A stretch of DNA of 64,000 bases from Chaetoderma sp. LZ-2023a (lineage: Eukaryota > Mollusca > Caudofoveata > Chaetodermatida > Chaetodermatidae): assembly GCA_034401795.1 (NCBI GenBank), contig CM067370.1, positions 54,933,380-54,997,379 on the forward strand, written 5' to 3'. The position numbers and the translations under genes were made by a program. This document shows positions 44,656-59,200 of this stretch, piece by piece (position 1 is the stretch's first letter; each line of letters opens with the position of its first letter). The notes beneath the pieces are model-generated. The model saw nothing but the letters and a program-made list of their open reading frames with translations, ran no database searches and was not told where the DNA came from.

Positions 44656-47471
44656 TCACTGTATTTTCTTCACAGGTTCCATATCAAAAGTACCAAGATC
44701 TGAACTGTCCTGTCCTTTGATATCATAGGTGACTATTTTATCATCAAAAGTCAAAGAGCCCTCCTGTTCTTTACTTTGTTCCTGCATACCTTCACTGTTT
44801 ACCTGACCTGAAATATTTACAGCACTCCCAATATCCTCATGGTCATTCCCTATGCTGTCTGTAGCCACAATGTCATGAATAGTTTGTTTATCTGAAGAAT
44901 CTTCGGTACTCTGATAATCATTTTCATTTCTTTGTTTCAATGCATCCTCTACACTCTCACTGATAACATCATCTCCATGATTTACTACTTTCTGAATGCC
45001 AGTTTGTTCATTCCTCTGCTGCCCTATATCTTCTATGTTGTTGATTGTTACCACATGTGATGAGACTACATGCCTTTCAATATCCTGATTTTCATCTTGA
45101 TTGTCCACTATAGCCTCTGTAACATCAGTCATGCTTTTAGCTGAGTAATTTACAGCATGCTTCGTGACACTTTGCTCATGTTCTGGGGCCAATATATCTT
45201 CTATATCATTGGTGGTTAGTTCAGCTGAACGGTCTATAGCCCTCTCAATGTGTGTTTGGTCCTCCATATCATCAAAGATTCTCCTAGTGATATCTTCATT
45301 GTCAGTCCTTTGGTCCACTGTACCCGCTCGATCATCATTATCTACTTCAGGTGACTGTTCTTCTGGCTTCTGAAATTCATCATCTCTATGCATCATTTCT
45401 GGTGCTTCCGGCAGTACATCCAGGCCTTCAGTCCTCTGAACTTGCTTTTCTCTAGTGTCATGATTGAATCCTTCATCAGCAGGTATGTGAATCTGATTGT
45501 CTCCAAAGTCTCTCTCTATTCTGAATTCCTCTCCTGTTTCCTCAAAGAGATTTTGATCAGAAACGTGTTCATGGTCATTGTCTACAGTAACCATCTCTGT
45601 GGCATCATTAGGTAGCACTTCTACACTGTACTGATCATTCTTTGGTTCAGATGGCAATTTATCTTCATCAAGTAATACTGCCAGCTCACTGACAAGTATT
45701 TCCCTGCTAGGTTCATTACGAGGGTCACCTGTATATTCATGCTCCTCCGATTTGCCCAAATTACTATGAGCCAGATTTTCACTCTGTTTCTCAATTTCCA
45801 GACCCTGGTTCACCTCTGCAGTAGTCTGACCTATATCGACAACGCTAGATATATGATTCCGAGATTCATCCAATGTTACCTGGGAAAACTCTTGAACAGG
45901 AACATTCTGTATATTATTCTCTTCATCTTCTCTCTCTGTAGGCATTATTGGCCCAATCTCCCTGTCTTGTAAACCAGTCATGTCCTGATCAACAGAACTG
46001 ACAGATGTAATACTGGAGGATGAGGATGAACTGCCACTTTGATCTCTGATAGCATCATCTGATGGGCTGACTACTTTCTGAATAACCTCTCCTTCATTCT
46101 TCTGGTGCCCTATGTAATTTGTGGATATCTCACTTTCATTCATATGGTATCCTGTAGAGTCTATGTCATCAGTAACACTCTCTGGGACACTTTGCTCAGG
46201 CTCTGGGGCCAATACACCCACTATATCATTGGTGGTTAGCTCAGCTGAATGGTCTAAAGCACTCACAACATAATCATGCCCACGTCTTTGGTCCGCCACA
46301 ACCACTACACCATCAATGGTTATATCTTCATTTTCAGTCCTTTGGTCCATTGTACCAATTAGATCATCAGTATTCGTTTCAGATGACTGATCCTCTGGCT
46401 TCTGAAATTCCTCATTTATCTTCGACATTTCTGGTGCTTCCGGTGGTTCATCCATGATAATTTTGTTGTCATCAGCATTTTCAGTGCTCTGAGCTTGCTC
46501 TTCTTTATTCCTAGGATTAAACGCATCACCTGTCTTTATCAGAGTCTCATTCTTTCCAGCATCTGCTATTCTGATTTCTTCTCCCACTTCCTGGTCATTG
46601 TCTACAGTAACAAGCTTTGTAGCATCTTCATTAGGCAGCTCTTCTACACTAGACAGACTAATCTCGGGAACAAATGGCCAGTTACTTTCATTGAGCACTT
46701 CTGTCTGTTCACTGACAGGTATTCCACTGCGAGGTCCATTACCTGGCCCCACTGACTGCTCGTGGTCATCATAAGTCAAACTATCATCCAGTTCCTGATT
46801 TTTCTGACTCTGTTCAGTCGTTGCAATAGACTCACCCACATTGCCAGAGTTAGCACTTAGATTACCATGATCTTGCAATGCTACCTGGGTAACCTCTTGA
46901 CCAGCCTGTTCACTATTCCCCTCATCTTTCATATCTACAGACTTTATTGTCCCATCCTCTACGTCTAGTACACCAGTCGCATGCTGATGAAAAGAACTAA
47001 AAGACGTAATACTGGAAGATGATGATGAAGCGGCACTTTTAATGATGGTAGCTTCCATTAATTCTGATTGTGTTGCTTCAACTGCCTCTTCTTGACCTTC
47101 TGCTGTATAGCTCACATCTCGATCAGGGAAATCAGTGTTCTTAATTTCTGCAGAATTTTTATCAGGAAATATTAGGCTTGACTCTGTAGAACTGGAGGGA
47201 CTCTTTAACGCATACTCGTGATCAATTTTACTGATCACAGACTTGTCGTCATAGTCATCCTCATCATCACTTGCCATATCACCAGCATTGTGTATGTTCA
47301 GTAAATCTGCTATAGTTGCTGTTGTATCCACCTCTTTCTTGATCCCTGTTTTCTCAGCTACAGCTGGTAACAATAATGCATTCTGTCCATCCTCTCTTTT
47401 AACATGTGGTGCTGATGCATCCAGTCCTTTGTCTGTTAAAGCAGTATGAGCGATATGTGGGTGTTCAACAT
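44656..47471 (-). CDS. Last exon of the - strand gene (acidic, internally duplicated)
   Basis: 2816 bp ending in TGA. The exon begins after CTCTCTCTCTACAG at 47471 (AT completes a split Asp codon); the Met 19 bp upstream is intronic. The 938-codon product is rich in Glu, Asp, Ser, Thr and Asn. Two long direct repeats, about 46045-47028 and 44956-46032, both start with a SSSSSSITS run and end with IQKVV...DD. Other shared blocks are SVE.LPN.DAT..VTVDND, PEAPEM, EFQKPE.QS, DQRT.NEDIT and SAELTTNDI...LAPE.EQSV. The tail (about 44660-44950) has low similarity to the units and ends DMEPVKKIQ. There is no known domain. Confidence 0.8.
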
Positions 47472-50400
47472 CTGTAGAGAGAGAGCACAAATTAAATATT
47501 TAGATGGTTGCATTTAAGTGCATAGCAGTCATATGTCAGAGATATGATTGAAAAGTATCTCCATTAACAATGTGAACCTGGTTAAGAAGAGGCCCAAGGG
47601 TCCTGTGTCACCCACCTGGAGCACTATACATTTTTGTCAAAATTGTTGGTGGGTGGTTTAGGAGGTCTTTTAAATGAGTTTGTGGACATTATTGCAAGTC
47701 CAATATGGCTGCCAAACACGCTACATTTTGATTGGTCCACTGCGGCTATGTTTCTGACGTAGCTCCTTCCCTTGAAAAAACTTTAGTGCCACTCAGTGCC
47801 TAATCATATGGCCCAAATTTTGTCCCAATCCGCTAAGTGGTTCTGGAGTTGTTTTGGCAAAAAATAGGTTATCCAAGATAGCCTCCAAACCATCTGGCCA
47901 ATCAAGTTCCCTTGAACAAACTTGGTGCAGCTCTCTCTCTAGCTGACATTTCATGCATTTTTAATTGATCCCCCAGGCGGTTTTGGAGAGGATTTTTAGA
48001 CATTTCTAAAAATAGACCAAAATCCAAGATGGCACGAAAATACATTTTAAATTTCCATTGCTTTAGTATGGGAGATTTTGGTTGGTAAATGATCCAATAT
48101 GGCCACTAAACCATTTATCCGAGTCTTGAAAATGGCAAATTTGAAATGACAATATGCAAAAACGTATATAAAACCAATTTCAGTCAAAAAATCCAATATG
48201 GACACCAAACATGCTATATTTTGATTGGTCCGCAACGGCCAGTTTTTTTGATGGATCAACTTCTCTTGAACAAACATTAATGGCCCTTAGTCCCTAATCT
48301 TATATCACAATGTTCGGCCTGATCGCTTCAGCGGTTCTGGGGAAGAAGTTGTTTTTGCAAAAATGAGGTCATCCAAGATGGCCGCTGAACCATTTGGTCA
48401 ATCAAGTTCCCTTGAAAGTTAGTTCATCTCTTGCCCTTTATCATATTTCGTGAGTTCTGAATCAATCCCTCAAACGGTTTTGGAGAAGAAGATTTTTAAA
48501 GACATTTCTAAAAATCTGCCAAAATCCAAGATGGCCGGCAGCCAAATTGGCCGATCGGGTTTCTTTGAACAAACTTGAATCTCTATGCCCTAAGGATGCT
48601 TCCTGCCAAATATAATTGAAATTGTCCCAGTAGTTCTTGAGAAGAAGACATTTTAATTTTCCCATTGCTTTAGTATGGAAGCTTATGGGGGTGAAAATGA
48701 TCCAAGATGGCCGCCAAACCGTTTATTCAACCCATTCGAAAGTTACAAATTTAATATCTGAATACCCAAAAACATAAAACCAATTTCGGCCTCAAAATCC
48801 ATCAAATATAAAAATCTAATGTAGCCACCAAAACATGCTATATTTTGATTATCCCACAGCGGCCATGTTTTTTGCCGGTTCAACTTCCCTTGAACACACT
48901 TTAATGGCCCTTAGTCCCTAATCATATGTGCCAAATTTCGACCTGATCCATTCAGTGGTTCTGGAGAAGTTGTTTTTGCGAAAATGAGGTCATCCAAGAT
49001 GGACACTGACCCATTTGGTCAATCAAGTTCCCTTGAACAAACTTGGGTCAGCTCTTGCCCTAGATCATATTTCATGAGGTCTGAATTGATCCCTCAAACG
49101 GTTTTGGAGAAGAGTTTTAGACATTTCTAAAAATCGGCCAAAATCCAAGATGGCCACCGGCCAAATTGGCCAATGGGCTTCCTTTGAACAAAATGGAATC
49201 TCTATGCCCTAAGGATGCTTCCCCCCAAATATAATTGAAATCAGCCCAGCAGTTCTCAAGAACACATTTTAAATTTCCCATTGCTTTAGTATGGGAGCTT
49301 TGGCCGGGAAAATGATCCAAGATGGCCACAAAACCGTTTAGCCGACAGTTTGGAAAATTGCAAATTTGAGATCAGAATACCCAAAAACCTATACAAAACC
49401 AGTTTCGACCTCAAAATCAATCAAATAAAAAAATCTAATATGGCCGCCAAAAATGCTATATTTTGATTGGTCCACGGCGGCCAGGTTTTTTGACGGATCA
49501 ACTTCTCTTCAACAAACATTAATGGCCCTTAGTCCCAAATCATATATTATAACGTTGGGCCTGATCGCTGCAGCGGTCCTGGGGAAGAAGTCATTTTTGC
49601 GACAACTAGGTCATCCAAGATGGCCGCTGAACCATTTGGTCAATCAAGTTCCCTTGAACAAAGTTGGTTCAGCTCTTGCCCTAGATCATATTTCATGAGT
49701 TCTGAATCGATCCCTCAAACGGTTTTGGAGAAGATTTTTAAAGACAATTGCCCCAGTAGTTCTCAAGTTAGTATGGGAGCTTATGGCGGGAAAATGATCC
49801 AAGACGGCCGCAAAATCATTTATCCAACCCATTCGAAAATTACACATTTAATATCAGAACACCCAAAAACACATATAAAACCAATTTCAGCCTCAAAATC
49901 CATCAAATAAAAAATTCCAATATGGCCACCAAACATGCTATATTTTGATTGGCCCACGGCGGCCATGTTTTTTTTACACTTCAACTTCCCTTGAACACAC
50001 TTTAATGGCGCTTAGTCCCTAATCATATATGCCAAATTTCGACCCGATCCATTCCGTGGTTCAACCAAGATGGCCGCCGAACCATTTGACCAATCAAGTT
50101 TCCTTGAACAAACTTGGTTCAGCTCTTGCACTAGATCATATTTCACGAGTTTTGCATCAATCCATCCCCCCCCCCCCCACCTCTGGAGTGGTTTCGGAGA
50201 TTTTTAAAGACGTTTCCTAAAATCGGCCGAAATCCAATTCAAGCTGGCCACTGGCCAAATTGGCCGATCGGCTTCGTTTGAACAAACTTGGATCCCAATG
50301 TCTTAAGGAGGCTTCCTGCCAAATATAATTGAAATCTGCCCAGTGGTCCTTGAGAAGAAGTCATTTAAAGGAGAAGTTGACGGACGGATGGCAGATGGAC

Positions 50401-53400
50401 GGTCGCCACGGCATAAGCTCACTTAGCCTTTCAGGCCAGGTGAGCTAATAACCAGAGTATTTATTAAATTGTAAATGAATCTTTGAATTTTGGCTTCAAA
50501 GGGTTAAAGTGGCATTTGTAATAGTAAATGTTTGCAACAAAATGCCCACAGTCCTTGATTCCCAGCTGATTAACTATTTCACTGACAAATCCCTGAGAAA
50601 AAATAACTTCTTTACGATGAATAGCATATTCCGTTGAATATTTTAAAATTAATATGACTTTAAAATATGGAAAAATTTGAACTACACTAAAACTACCAGG
50701 TACCTGCTATGTCATGTGACTTGACATGTCCCAAACGTGATTTTGGCCGGGTCACACCTTCCCGACTGAAGCTTGAATACTCAACATTTCTGTCTCCATT
50801 AATCCGATCACTGGGTTTCTTCACCGCTTCTCTCTGCTTGTATACAATGCTAGAGGCAATGGATAAATACAGTTTTCATCTCTAGCTAAGTTTCATCCAC
50901 GCTTCGCTCCTGTTGGGTCTGATCCCGACATTACTGAACCTCAATTTCTAGAAAACTACACAGGCAAGCCATTGAATATTCTGAAACTAATTTGACTGAA
51001 TTTGTCTAAACTGATGTGCACAGTCAAATTATTTTCAAAATATTCAACAGAATGGTTATTAAGTAGTAAAGACAATTCATAAAACTTGATGGACCACAAG
51101 CATTTATGATGGATGGACTATAAGTGTTTATGATAGACCTAGATACGCGATTCATGACGTATTTGATTGTGACGTCAGCCTACCTGTGATGTAATTAATC
51201 ATCACCTCATATACTTGACTGACAAACTGGATTCCTCTATTGAAATAGTAACCACAATGTTCAATAGTTTAATATTTAGCATAATTATTACAGATGTAAT
51301 TTCAACTTAAACTAGAAGAGATTTACTGAAGTAACTGTAATTCTGCGATGACAGGGCATTAAGGATTGTAAGGTCTCTTCCTACATGACCATTGGACATG
51401 TCTTGTGCTAAGCCAGTAAAAACTCTAGGTGTGGCTGCAATTCACAGATCCATACTTGAAATTCCCATAGGTTTACAATGGGGAACACAAGGCAATGAAA
51501 CACTGATTTCTGGGAAACTTCAAAATTGATATATGGTGATGGAGAAGGGAAGTCTTGAAAGCTGATATGTTTGTATTTCATAAGTCAAAAGGGGACATAA
51601 CGCCATCAAAAAATTACGCAAACGGCTGAAATAATAAAGTAATGTACCAATTCTCAGTTGAATATCTTGAAAGACTGCGAGAAAAAGACCGGAAAACTAA
51701 TATTTTTTGCATTTCATAAGTCGAAAGGGGGCATAATTCCATGAAAAATTGACGCATTCACCTGAAACTCAAACTTACTCTGTAACTCCTTATACTAAAG
51801 CGATGTACCAATTTTCCTTTAAATATCTTGAAGGATTGCGAAAAAAGTGTAGAAAGCTGATATTTTTTATATTTCTTAAGTCGAAAGGGGGCATAACTTC
51901 ATCAAAAATTGACGCATACGCCCGAAACTAGAACTTGGTCTGTAACTTCTCATAGCAAAGCAATGTATCAATTCTCAGTACAATATCTTGAAAGATTGCG
52001 AAAAAAGTGCGGAAAACTAATATTTTGTGTGTTTCATAAGTCGAAAGGGGGGCATAACGGCACGAAAAATTGACAAAAATGTCTGAAACTCGAGCTTGCT
52101 CAGTAAGTCCTTATACTAAAGCGATGCACCGATTTTTGCTTAAATATCTCGAAGGAGTGCGAAAAAAAGTGCGGGAAGCTGATATTTTTTGTATTTCTTA
52201 ACTCGAAAGGGGGCATAACTCCATCAAAAATTGATGCATACACGCCTGAAACTCGAACTTGGTCTGTAACTTCTCATAACAAAGCAATAAACCAATTCTC
52301 AGTTGAATACATTGAAGGACTGCGAAAAAAGTGCGGAAAACCAACTGCAACAGACGGGCAGACAGACGGATGGACGGACTGACAGATGGATGGACGGGCA
52401 GAAAGACGGCCAGATGGAGTGCAAACCTATAGTCCCCCCCCCTCCCCCCGGTTTTACCGGTAGGGGACTAATAATTATATAAGGCTTATCAATACATATA
52501 TATGTGACTATGAGCTTTGACCTTTCGACCCTACATCATTTTGTCATCTCCTCTCAATGTAAGGAGGTATGTGTCCATGATTGGGTGCAGTATGATCAGC
52601 TAAATGCAAAATGTAATTGTGGAAAAAGAGGTTGAAGGGCCTTAAGGTTCACCTGCACATTATTATTTGAAGACATCGTCTTCTTCTTTTAAATCGCTGG
52701 TATCACACTTGGAGAGCCGTTCTCAAGATGAAATCTGTGGTTTTCTGCAGTTCTTCCACAGGCCCATACAGCTTTTCAAGAAAAGAGGTTGACAAAGGCC
52801 AGATCTCTTCTCTCAGCAGCTGATACGTACTGCAACATTGAAGTATGTGCTCTGTGGTCTGTTCTGCTTCTCCACAAGGACGTGCGGCGATGTCGTAAGG
52901 TGGAACCGCCTGTACATGTGTTGGTTTAGTCTGTTGTGTCCAATAATGAGACGAAAAATGGTCACTTGCTCTGGCCTCGAGAGATGATGGTAGGCATCTT
53001 CTGATTGAGGTGTTCTATAGAGTGACTTGATGATAGTCTTCATCTCTGTATGGGTAACGATGTTTTCTGTCTGATTCTCTTCTGCACCCACCTTTGCCAT
53101 CTTGTCTGCTTCCTCATTTCCTTGGACTCCACAGTGTGAGGGGATCCACTGCAGTGCTATCCGAAAGCATTTGATGGTTTGTAGTGCTTCTTCAAGTTGT
53201 GGCAGCTTACCTTTGGTGATAGCCTCAAGGACGGAGCGGGCATCAGATAAAAAGACAATCTGTGCAATAGGGTCTGCTGTTCTGCCGATGGCATTAGCTG
53301 CATGAACCAGTGCTTCGACTTCAGCTCTGTAGTTTGTGCAGTGTTTGCCTGTCGGTATTGCCGCTGACTCATGTTGTCCGTTTGGATACTGTATGTGCAG

Positions 53401-56256
53401 TCCGGCACCTCCGCTCCTAATTGCATCTTTGGCTGATCCATCTGTGTAGATCCTTATCCATGTCTCCTGACGGTACATTTCTTCCAGCATGGCTAGGGTC
53501 AGGGCCTTCTTGCTCACATCACTGTGTTCATCTTTGGTTGTGAGATGAGGTACTGTGGTGCGAATAGCTATGCTCTCTAGTTTGTTTTCCCAGGGTGGAG
53601 GATCACGGGTGTGGTTTGGGTCTTCTATTTGTGCTGGCAACATTTCTTGGTGTTTCCTTTGAAGTGCTTTTGTCTCTTTCACAAAACTTGATCTTTTAAG
53701 TCTTCCTGATGACAGCTGTGCTTGCCTGATCTTCATCGGGTGGTTGTTGAACGATTTGAACTTTGCAGCTTGGATCAGTACTTTGGATTCCCTTCCTTTG
53801 CTAAGTGGGGGGATGCCTGCTGTCTGCTCCTTTTTGTCTATTGGTGTTGATCTCCTTCCACCAGTGATGATGCGCAGTGCCTGTTTTTGTACTCTGTCGA
53901 GGTTCTCTTGATGAGATTTAGCTGCTGTCATCCATGAGCTGGATCCATACTCAAGGTGTGGTCGTGCGGCACCTACATAGATGGTCTTGAGGATCCTTTA
54001 TTTGAAGACATGATTCTTTAAATTTTTTAAACAAGAGACCAAACGCTTGTAATGCTCACCTGGACCATTGGCATTTGAACCATTTGTATTTAAATACAAG
54101 TAGACATGATGGATACTTTTTTTTAAATCCAAGATGGTCTCCCAAGAAATTGACCAATCAAAATACTTATTTGCTATGCTGAAGCCTACCGCCATAGGAT
54201 CATTCCAACCATGTTTCGTTTAAATCGGGCCACTAATTAAGAAGTAGAGTTTTAAATGGTTTGGGACAATTAAAAAAAAATTCAAATGGCCACCGAAAAA
54301 TCGACCAACCAAAATTCTGAAGAAAGGCTCTAAAGCCTACCACTATATAATCGTTCCAGCCAAATTAGGAAAAAACCCACCCAGCGGTTACGGACGCGAT
54401 CATAGATGCCAACCCTTAGCAATATTTATCAGTAACAAAACATACAGCTTCCGAGGGAGGGTGTGAGTGGGGGACGCACTGCCATCCCACCAAAAACTGT
54501 TTTCAAAATGAAGACTCAAATGGTGCATTTTGAGGCTATGTGATAGATTCAACAATACTCCTTAGTTTTCTCAGTCAAATAAAATATGCGTCATTGACAC
54601 ATCTTTTCAGTATCAAGAATTATTTATTTGCTCACTATTTGCAAAAATTATTTATTTGCTCACTCAGACATTGTCACGTAGTAAAATTAAATCAATGAGG
54701 CATGATGTATCATTGATTTCATTTTATTACGTGACAATGTCAACATGATACATATTTTCTTTGATTAAGAACTAAAGAGTACTGCTAAATGTGTCAGAGA
54801 GCTTACTGGCGTGCAAACATGGATATATCTGCATATCATCATAGGGTCATTTCAGCCAAATTAACTTGAAATCCGCCAAGCGGTTAATGAGAAGTAGCGT
54901 TTTTAAGCAAAAGCTGATGACTGGATGACAGCTGGATGCCGGGCGGTCGCCATGGCATAAGCTCACTTGGCCATACTGTCAGATGAGCTAGAAATTCCTT
55001 GCGGATTCCCTACCAACTGATATCCAAATTTATCTCCGAAAATGCAGGAGAGGCCATTCTAACACCATCCAGATATCAAAACTTTCTGGTTTGTCTATAA
55101 CATGTCAAAATTTGGGTAATTTTCTGAACGTGACAATCTTCAACTTGACCATTTACACTTTAACACTCGAGCTGGCCAAAAATGTCTTCTGCACTGGTTT
55201 GAGAAATGATCATTTGCAGAGCTAGACAAGACTTTTTGAAAATTTACCACTGGAATGACCGAGTCGATAACTGAGTCAGTCATTCCAGTGAAAAATTGTC
55301 AAAGATAAGCTCTTGATTTGCAAATGGCTGTTTTCGATGAGAAGATTTAGATTTTTTGGTGAACAAATCTGCAAGTTCATGGAGCTGCTGGATGTACTGG
55401 AGGAATCCAGTTTTACCTATGCCCCGCCCATCTCTAGCTAAGCTCCATCCATGCGTCACCCATGTTGACAGCAATCGTTCCCTGCACTCTCTTTATCTCA
55501 ATTTCCAGAAAACTACACAGGTAAGCCGTTGAATATTTTGCAACTAATTTGACTGGGTGCTGTTGCTGCTTATGAAAAGAATGGTTATTAAATAGTAAAG
55601 ATATACAATTCATACAACTTGACAGACTATTAATCACTTATGACAGACTAAATCACGTCATTCATGATGTAATTGATTATGATGTTAGCCTACACATTGT
55701 TAAGTGTGACGTCATATGATTGATCGATCCTCTATTACGGGTGCTTACTTGAAAGGACCACCCCTTTCACCTGCTTGGTCAAAAACATTATTAAGCTGCT
55801 CAGCCCAGCCTCTTCATTCCAAGGCAAATGGTAACAATGACTTCCAGTCAAATTAATTTTGAAATGTTCAGCATAGTGTTTCTCACATCATAAAAAAAAA
55901 TCTGCTATACTTGATTGAACGGGATATTCATAGGTTATTCCATCATAAGCTTTAGTCTTATTCCAGTTATAAGAACTATCTAGTTATTTGATGGATTAGT
56001 ATTATTAGTATCTGCTTACATTTTTGGCTCATCCTTAGGATATGATGAATGCAGTACTGGTTTTTCTTTCTTCAATCTAGAGGCAAAGCCATGTTTTGGA
56101 AGAACACGCTTCGGAATCTGAGGTCTGTTCAAAGGTTTTGGTGTGCGGAATCGTTTGTCTGCATCTGGTAAACCTGTAGACACCATATTGATATGAGTGA
56201 ACACATCTGTGTTAGATTACATTTGATGATGCCCAGTGTGTGTGTGCGTGCATGCA

Positions 56257-56287
<31 letters not shown>

Positions 56288-59200
56288 ACATGGATGGGAG
56301 GGTGGGCCGGCATGTGTGCATACTTGTGTCATGCACATGTGCCATTGGAACCATGGTATGTCAATCAATTCCTAACAGCCACCACACAATATTCGTGAAC
56401 ACTTCCTAAGGAAAGCACACCCAATTTTACTCAACCATTTCAATCCTGAAGCTACAGAATTTCAATTTCAAGACAATTATACACATATGCTACTTTGACT
56501 TTGACTGTAACCTGTTGCTGCCTATCAGTATGAACCATGGAAAAAGGGTTTTGGGAAGGACAGTAGATGTAATGCGCCTTTCCACTTTATCCATCCATCA
56601 TATGACATCATGACGTGATGTGTAGAAAGACATCATAAAAATGACATAATTATGACATCATGAATGACGTAGATAAGTACATCACAAATGCATAATTGAA
56701 GACGGACTATTCATTGTTGCATGAATTGTATGTCTTTACTATTTAATAAATCGTCTGTTGAAACTAATTTGACTGGGCGCTGTTGGTGTCATGGGCAGCA
56801 ACAGCACCCAGTAGCAACAGCACCCAGTCAAGTCAGATACAAAATATTCAACAGCTTACCTGTACAGTTTTCAGGAAATCGATAGTCAGTGCATTCAGGG
56901 ATCGATCAATCCCAACATGGCGAAGTGTGGGTGGAGCTTAGCTAGAGGTGGGCGCGGCGTGGCTAAAGATGGTCCATTTTGAAACTGGTACTGATATAAG
57001 CTGTATATATTTTATATTTTTTATATTGCAGCATCCACATAAATTTTAGGAAACTACTATTAATCTAGATGGTTAAAACGGAAATAGGATGACAGCAGGC
57101 ACAATTTCTATGAGCCTTAATTTCAAAGCCTATCTAACCTTTCTCCTTGTACTGTCTCCTCTTAATTTGCCTCATATGGTCCAAGTTATACACGTGCCAA
57201 ATACTGCCCATATAATATGCCTGTCCACGAGTCATCAACCTTTCATCGGCCAAAGAGGCCACCTGATTGGGCATTGAGCGTCTAAGAGACTTTCTTGCTG
57301 GCTGCTGCGGCCCAAACAGCTGCCCACTGTAAGAATCTGGGTTAGTGGGTACAGAGCAGGAGATATGGTGCCCAGAGTTCACCCTGGACTCAACTGTGGA
57401 ACGGAAAAACATGTTCAGCATTAACTATTTCTATCTTACAGACCAGATATAATAAATTCATTTTGATTAAAGAAATATCATGTGGAGCATTTTGAAATTA
57501 ATTTGATTTGCATCTTCAAGTTAAACTAGATTGATTAGTTGATGATGCGTCATCGCAAATCCCCACGTTCACCGCTTTGAACTTTTGACCCACCGACCCA
57601 CAACCCACCCCTGGGGGCGGATCCAAATGTAAATGTCCTTTTGCACTCAACATTGATATGGGTAATTGCCATACTAAATTTGGTTGAATTCCGTCCAACA
57701 GTGTCAGAGGTGTTGCATTACAATCAATGTCATGACTTTTTTACCCCATTCCCCAACCCCTGGGGGCAGGGCCAAATGTAAATGTGCTCATCCACTCCAC
57801 ATTGATATGAGTAACTCACATACCAAATTTGGCTGAATTCCGTCCAATGCGATAAAATCAATTTCCACAGGTTAAAATTTGACCTTTTGACCCCTCCTGC
57901 CCGCTGGGGGCGTAGCCAAATCCAAATGGCCTCTTACACTCCGCTATCATATGGGTAACTCAGATAACAAATTTGGTTGAGTTCTGTCTCAATATTTCAG
58001 AGGAGTTGCATTACAATCAATTTCATGACCTTTTGAACCCATCCCCCACCCCCTGGGGGCGGGGACAAATGCAAATGTGCTCATTCACTCCAATTTAATA
58101 CTGGTAACTGACATACAAAATTTGGTTGAATTTCGTTCAACAGTGTCAGAGGAGTTGCATTACAATCAATCTCTTTACCTTTTGACCTCCCCCCTACCCA
58201 CCCCAAATGTAAATGTGTTCATGTACTCACTCCACATTGATACGGGTAACCGACAGACAAAATTCGGTTTAATTATGTCCAATGGGTTCGGAGGAGATGC
58301 GCTACAATCAATTTCTGCAGGTTAAAATTCGATCTTTTGAACCCTCCCCCAACCCCTGGGGGCCGAGCCAAATCTAAATGGCCTCTTGCACTCCGCAATT
58401 TGGTTGAGTTCTGTCTAGTGATTTCAGAGGAGTTGTATTACACCTGATTTGACCTTTTGACCCCTGCCACGCATCCCTGGGGGTGGAGACAAATCTAGAT
58501 ATCGTCTTGCAAAGCGGAATCATATGGGTAACCCACATACCAAATTTTATTTAATTCCACCCAATGGTTTGGGAGGAGATAGCGTGATGGACAGACAGAT
58601 GGACAGACGGACGGAGGTGATTACAATATCCCCGACATTTTTATAAAACGTGGGGATAATAATTGGTTTCAAAATCTATTCCCCAGCTTAGCTGTGTAGT
58701 TTGAGTGAAATTGCGATAATGGGATTTCATAGATAAATGGTTAATATGCTTGTCATTCATTGTCATTGGTACAGTACACCTCAGAAATAACTAAATTAAA
58801 GATACTGTTGAATTCTATGGCAGCAATGTCTTCCAATCCAATTATGTTCAAGATATTCAGCAGTATATTCCTTACATCATGTTCAAAATTGTACTGACTA
58901 ACATGTTTTTGTTTTGGAAACATGTTCCATTATTTATGAGCTGTACTGTACTTCTTCTAAATGCAGTCATCTGTCAGGGGGAAATATTAATTTTGATTAC
59001 ATTCACTCGCGAAAGTGTCACTATAATCTCTCATCTGGTCTACTAGTCCAATGCTTTTTTCAAATTTGCAATATAAATAAGCTAAGTAATACCTTTCCTT
59101 AAGATAATTGCGAAGGCACAGGCAAAATTAAAATCATAGTATTATTAACATATCACTTAGGTGGAACATATGCATTTCAACTAGAAAGGCCATTGGCTAT

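Noticed and set aside
47472-47490. Met start of the 944-codon frame
   Set aside because: It lies inside the polypyrimidine tract of a splice acceptor (CTCTCTCTCTACAG); the exon starts at 47471.
48047-50220. Short ORFs on both strands at 48-50 kb
   Set aside because: They recur wherever family A modules occur and change frame between copies; non-coding repeat.
58914-59102. Possible extra exon on the minus strand (acceptor-like CCCCCTGACAG near 58980)
   Set aside because: No matching donor or phase with the neighbouring exons; the joined exons fit without it.
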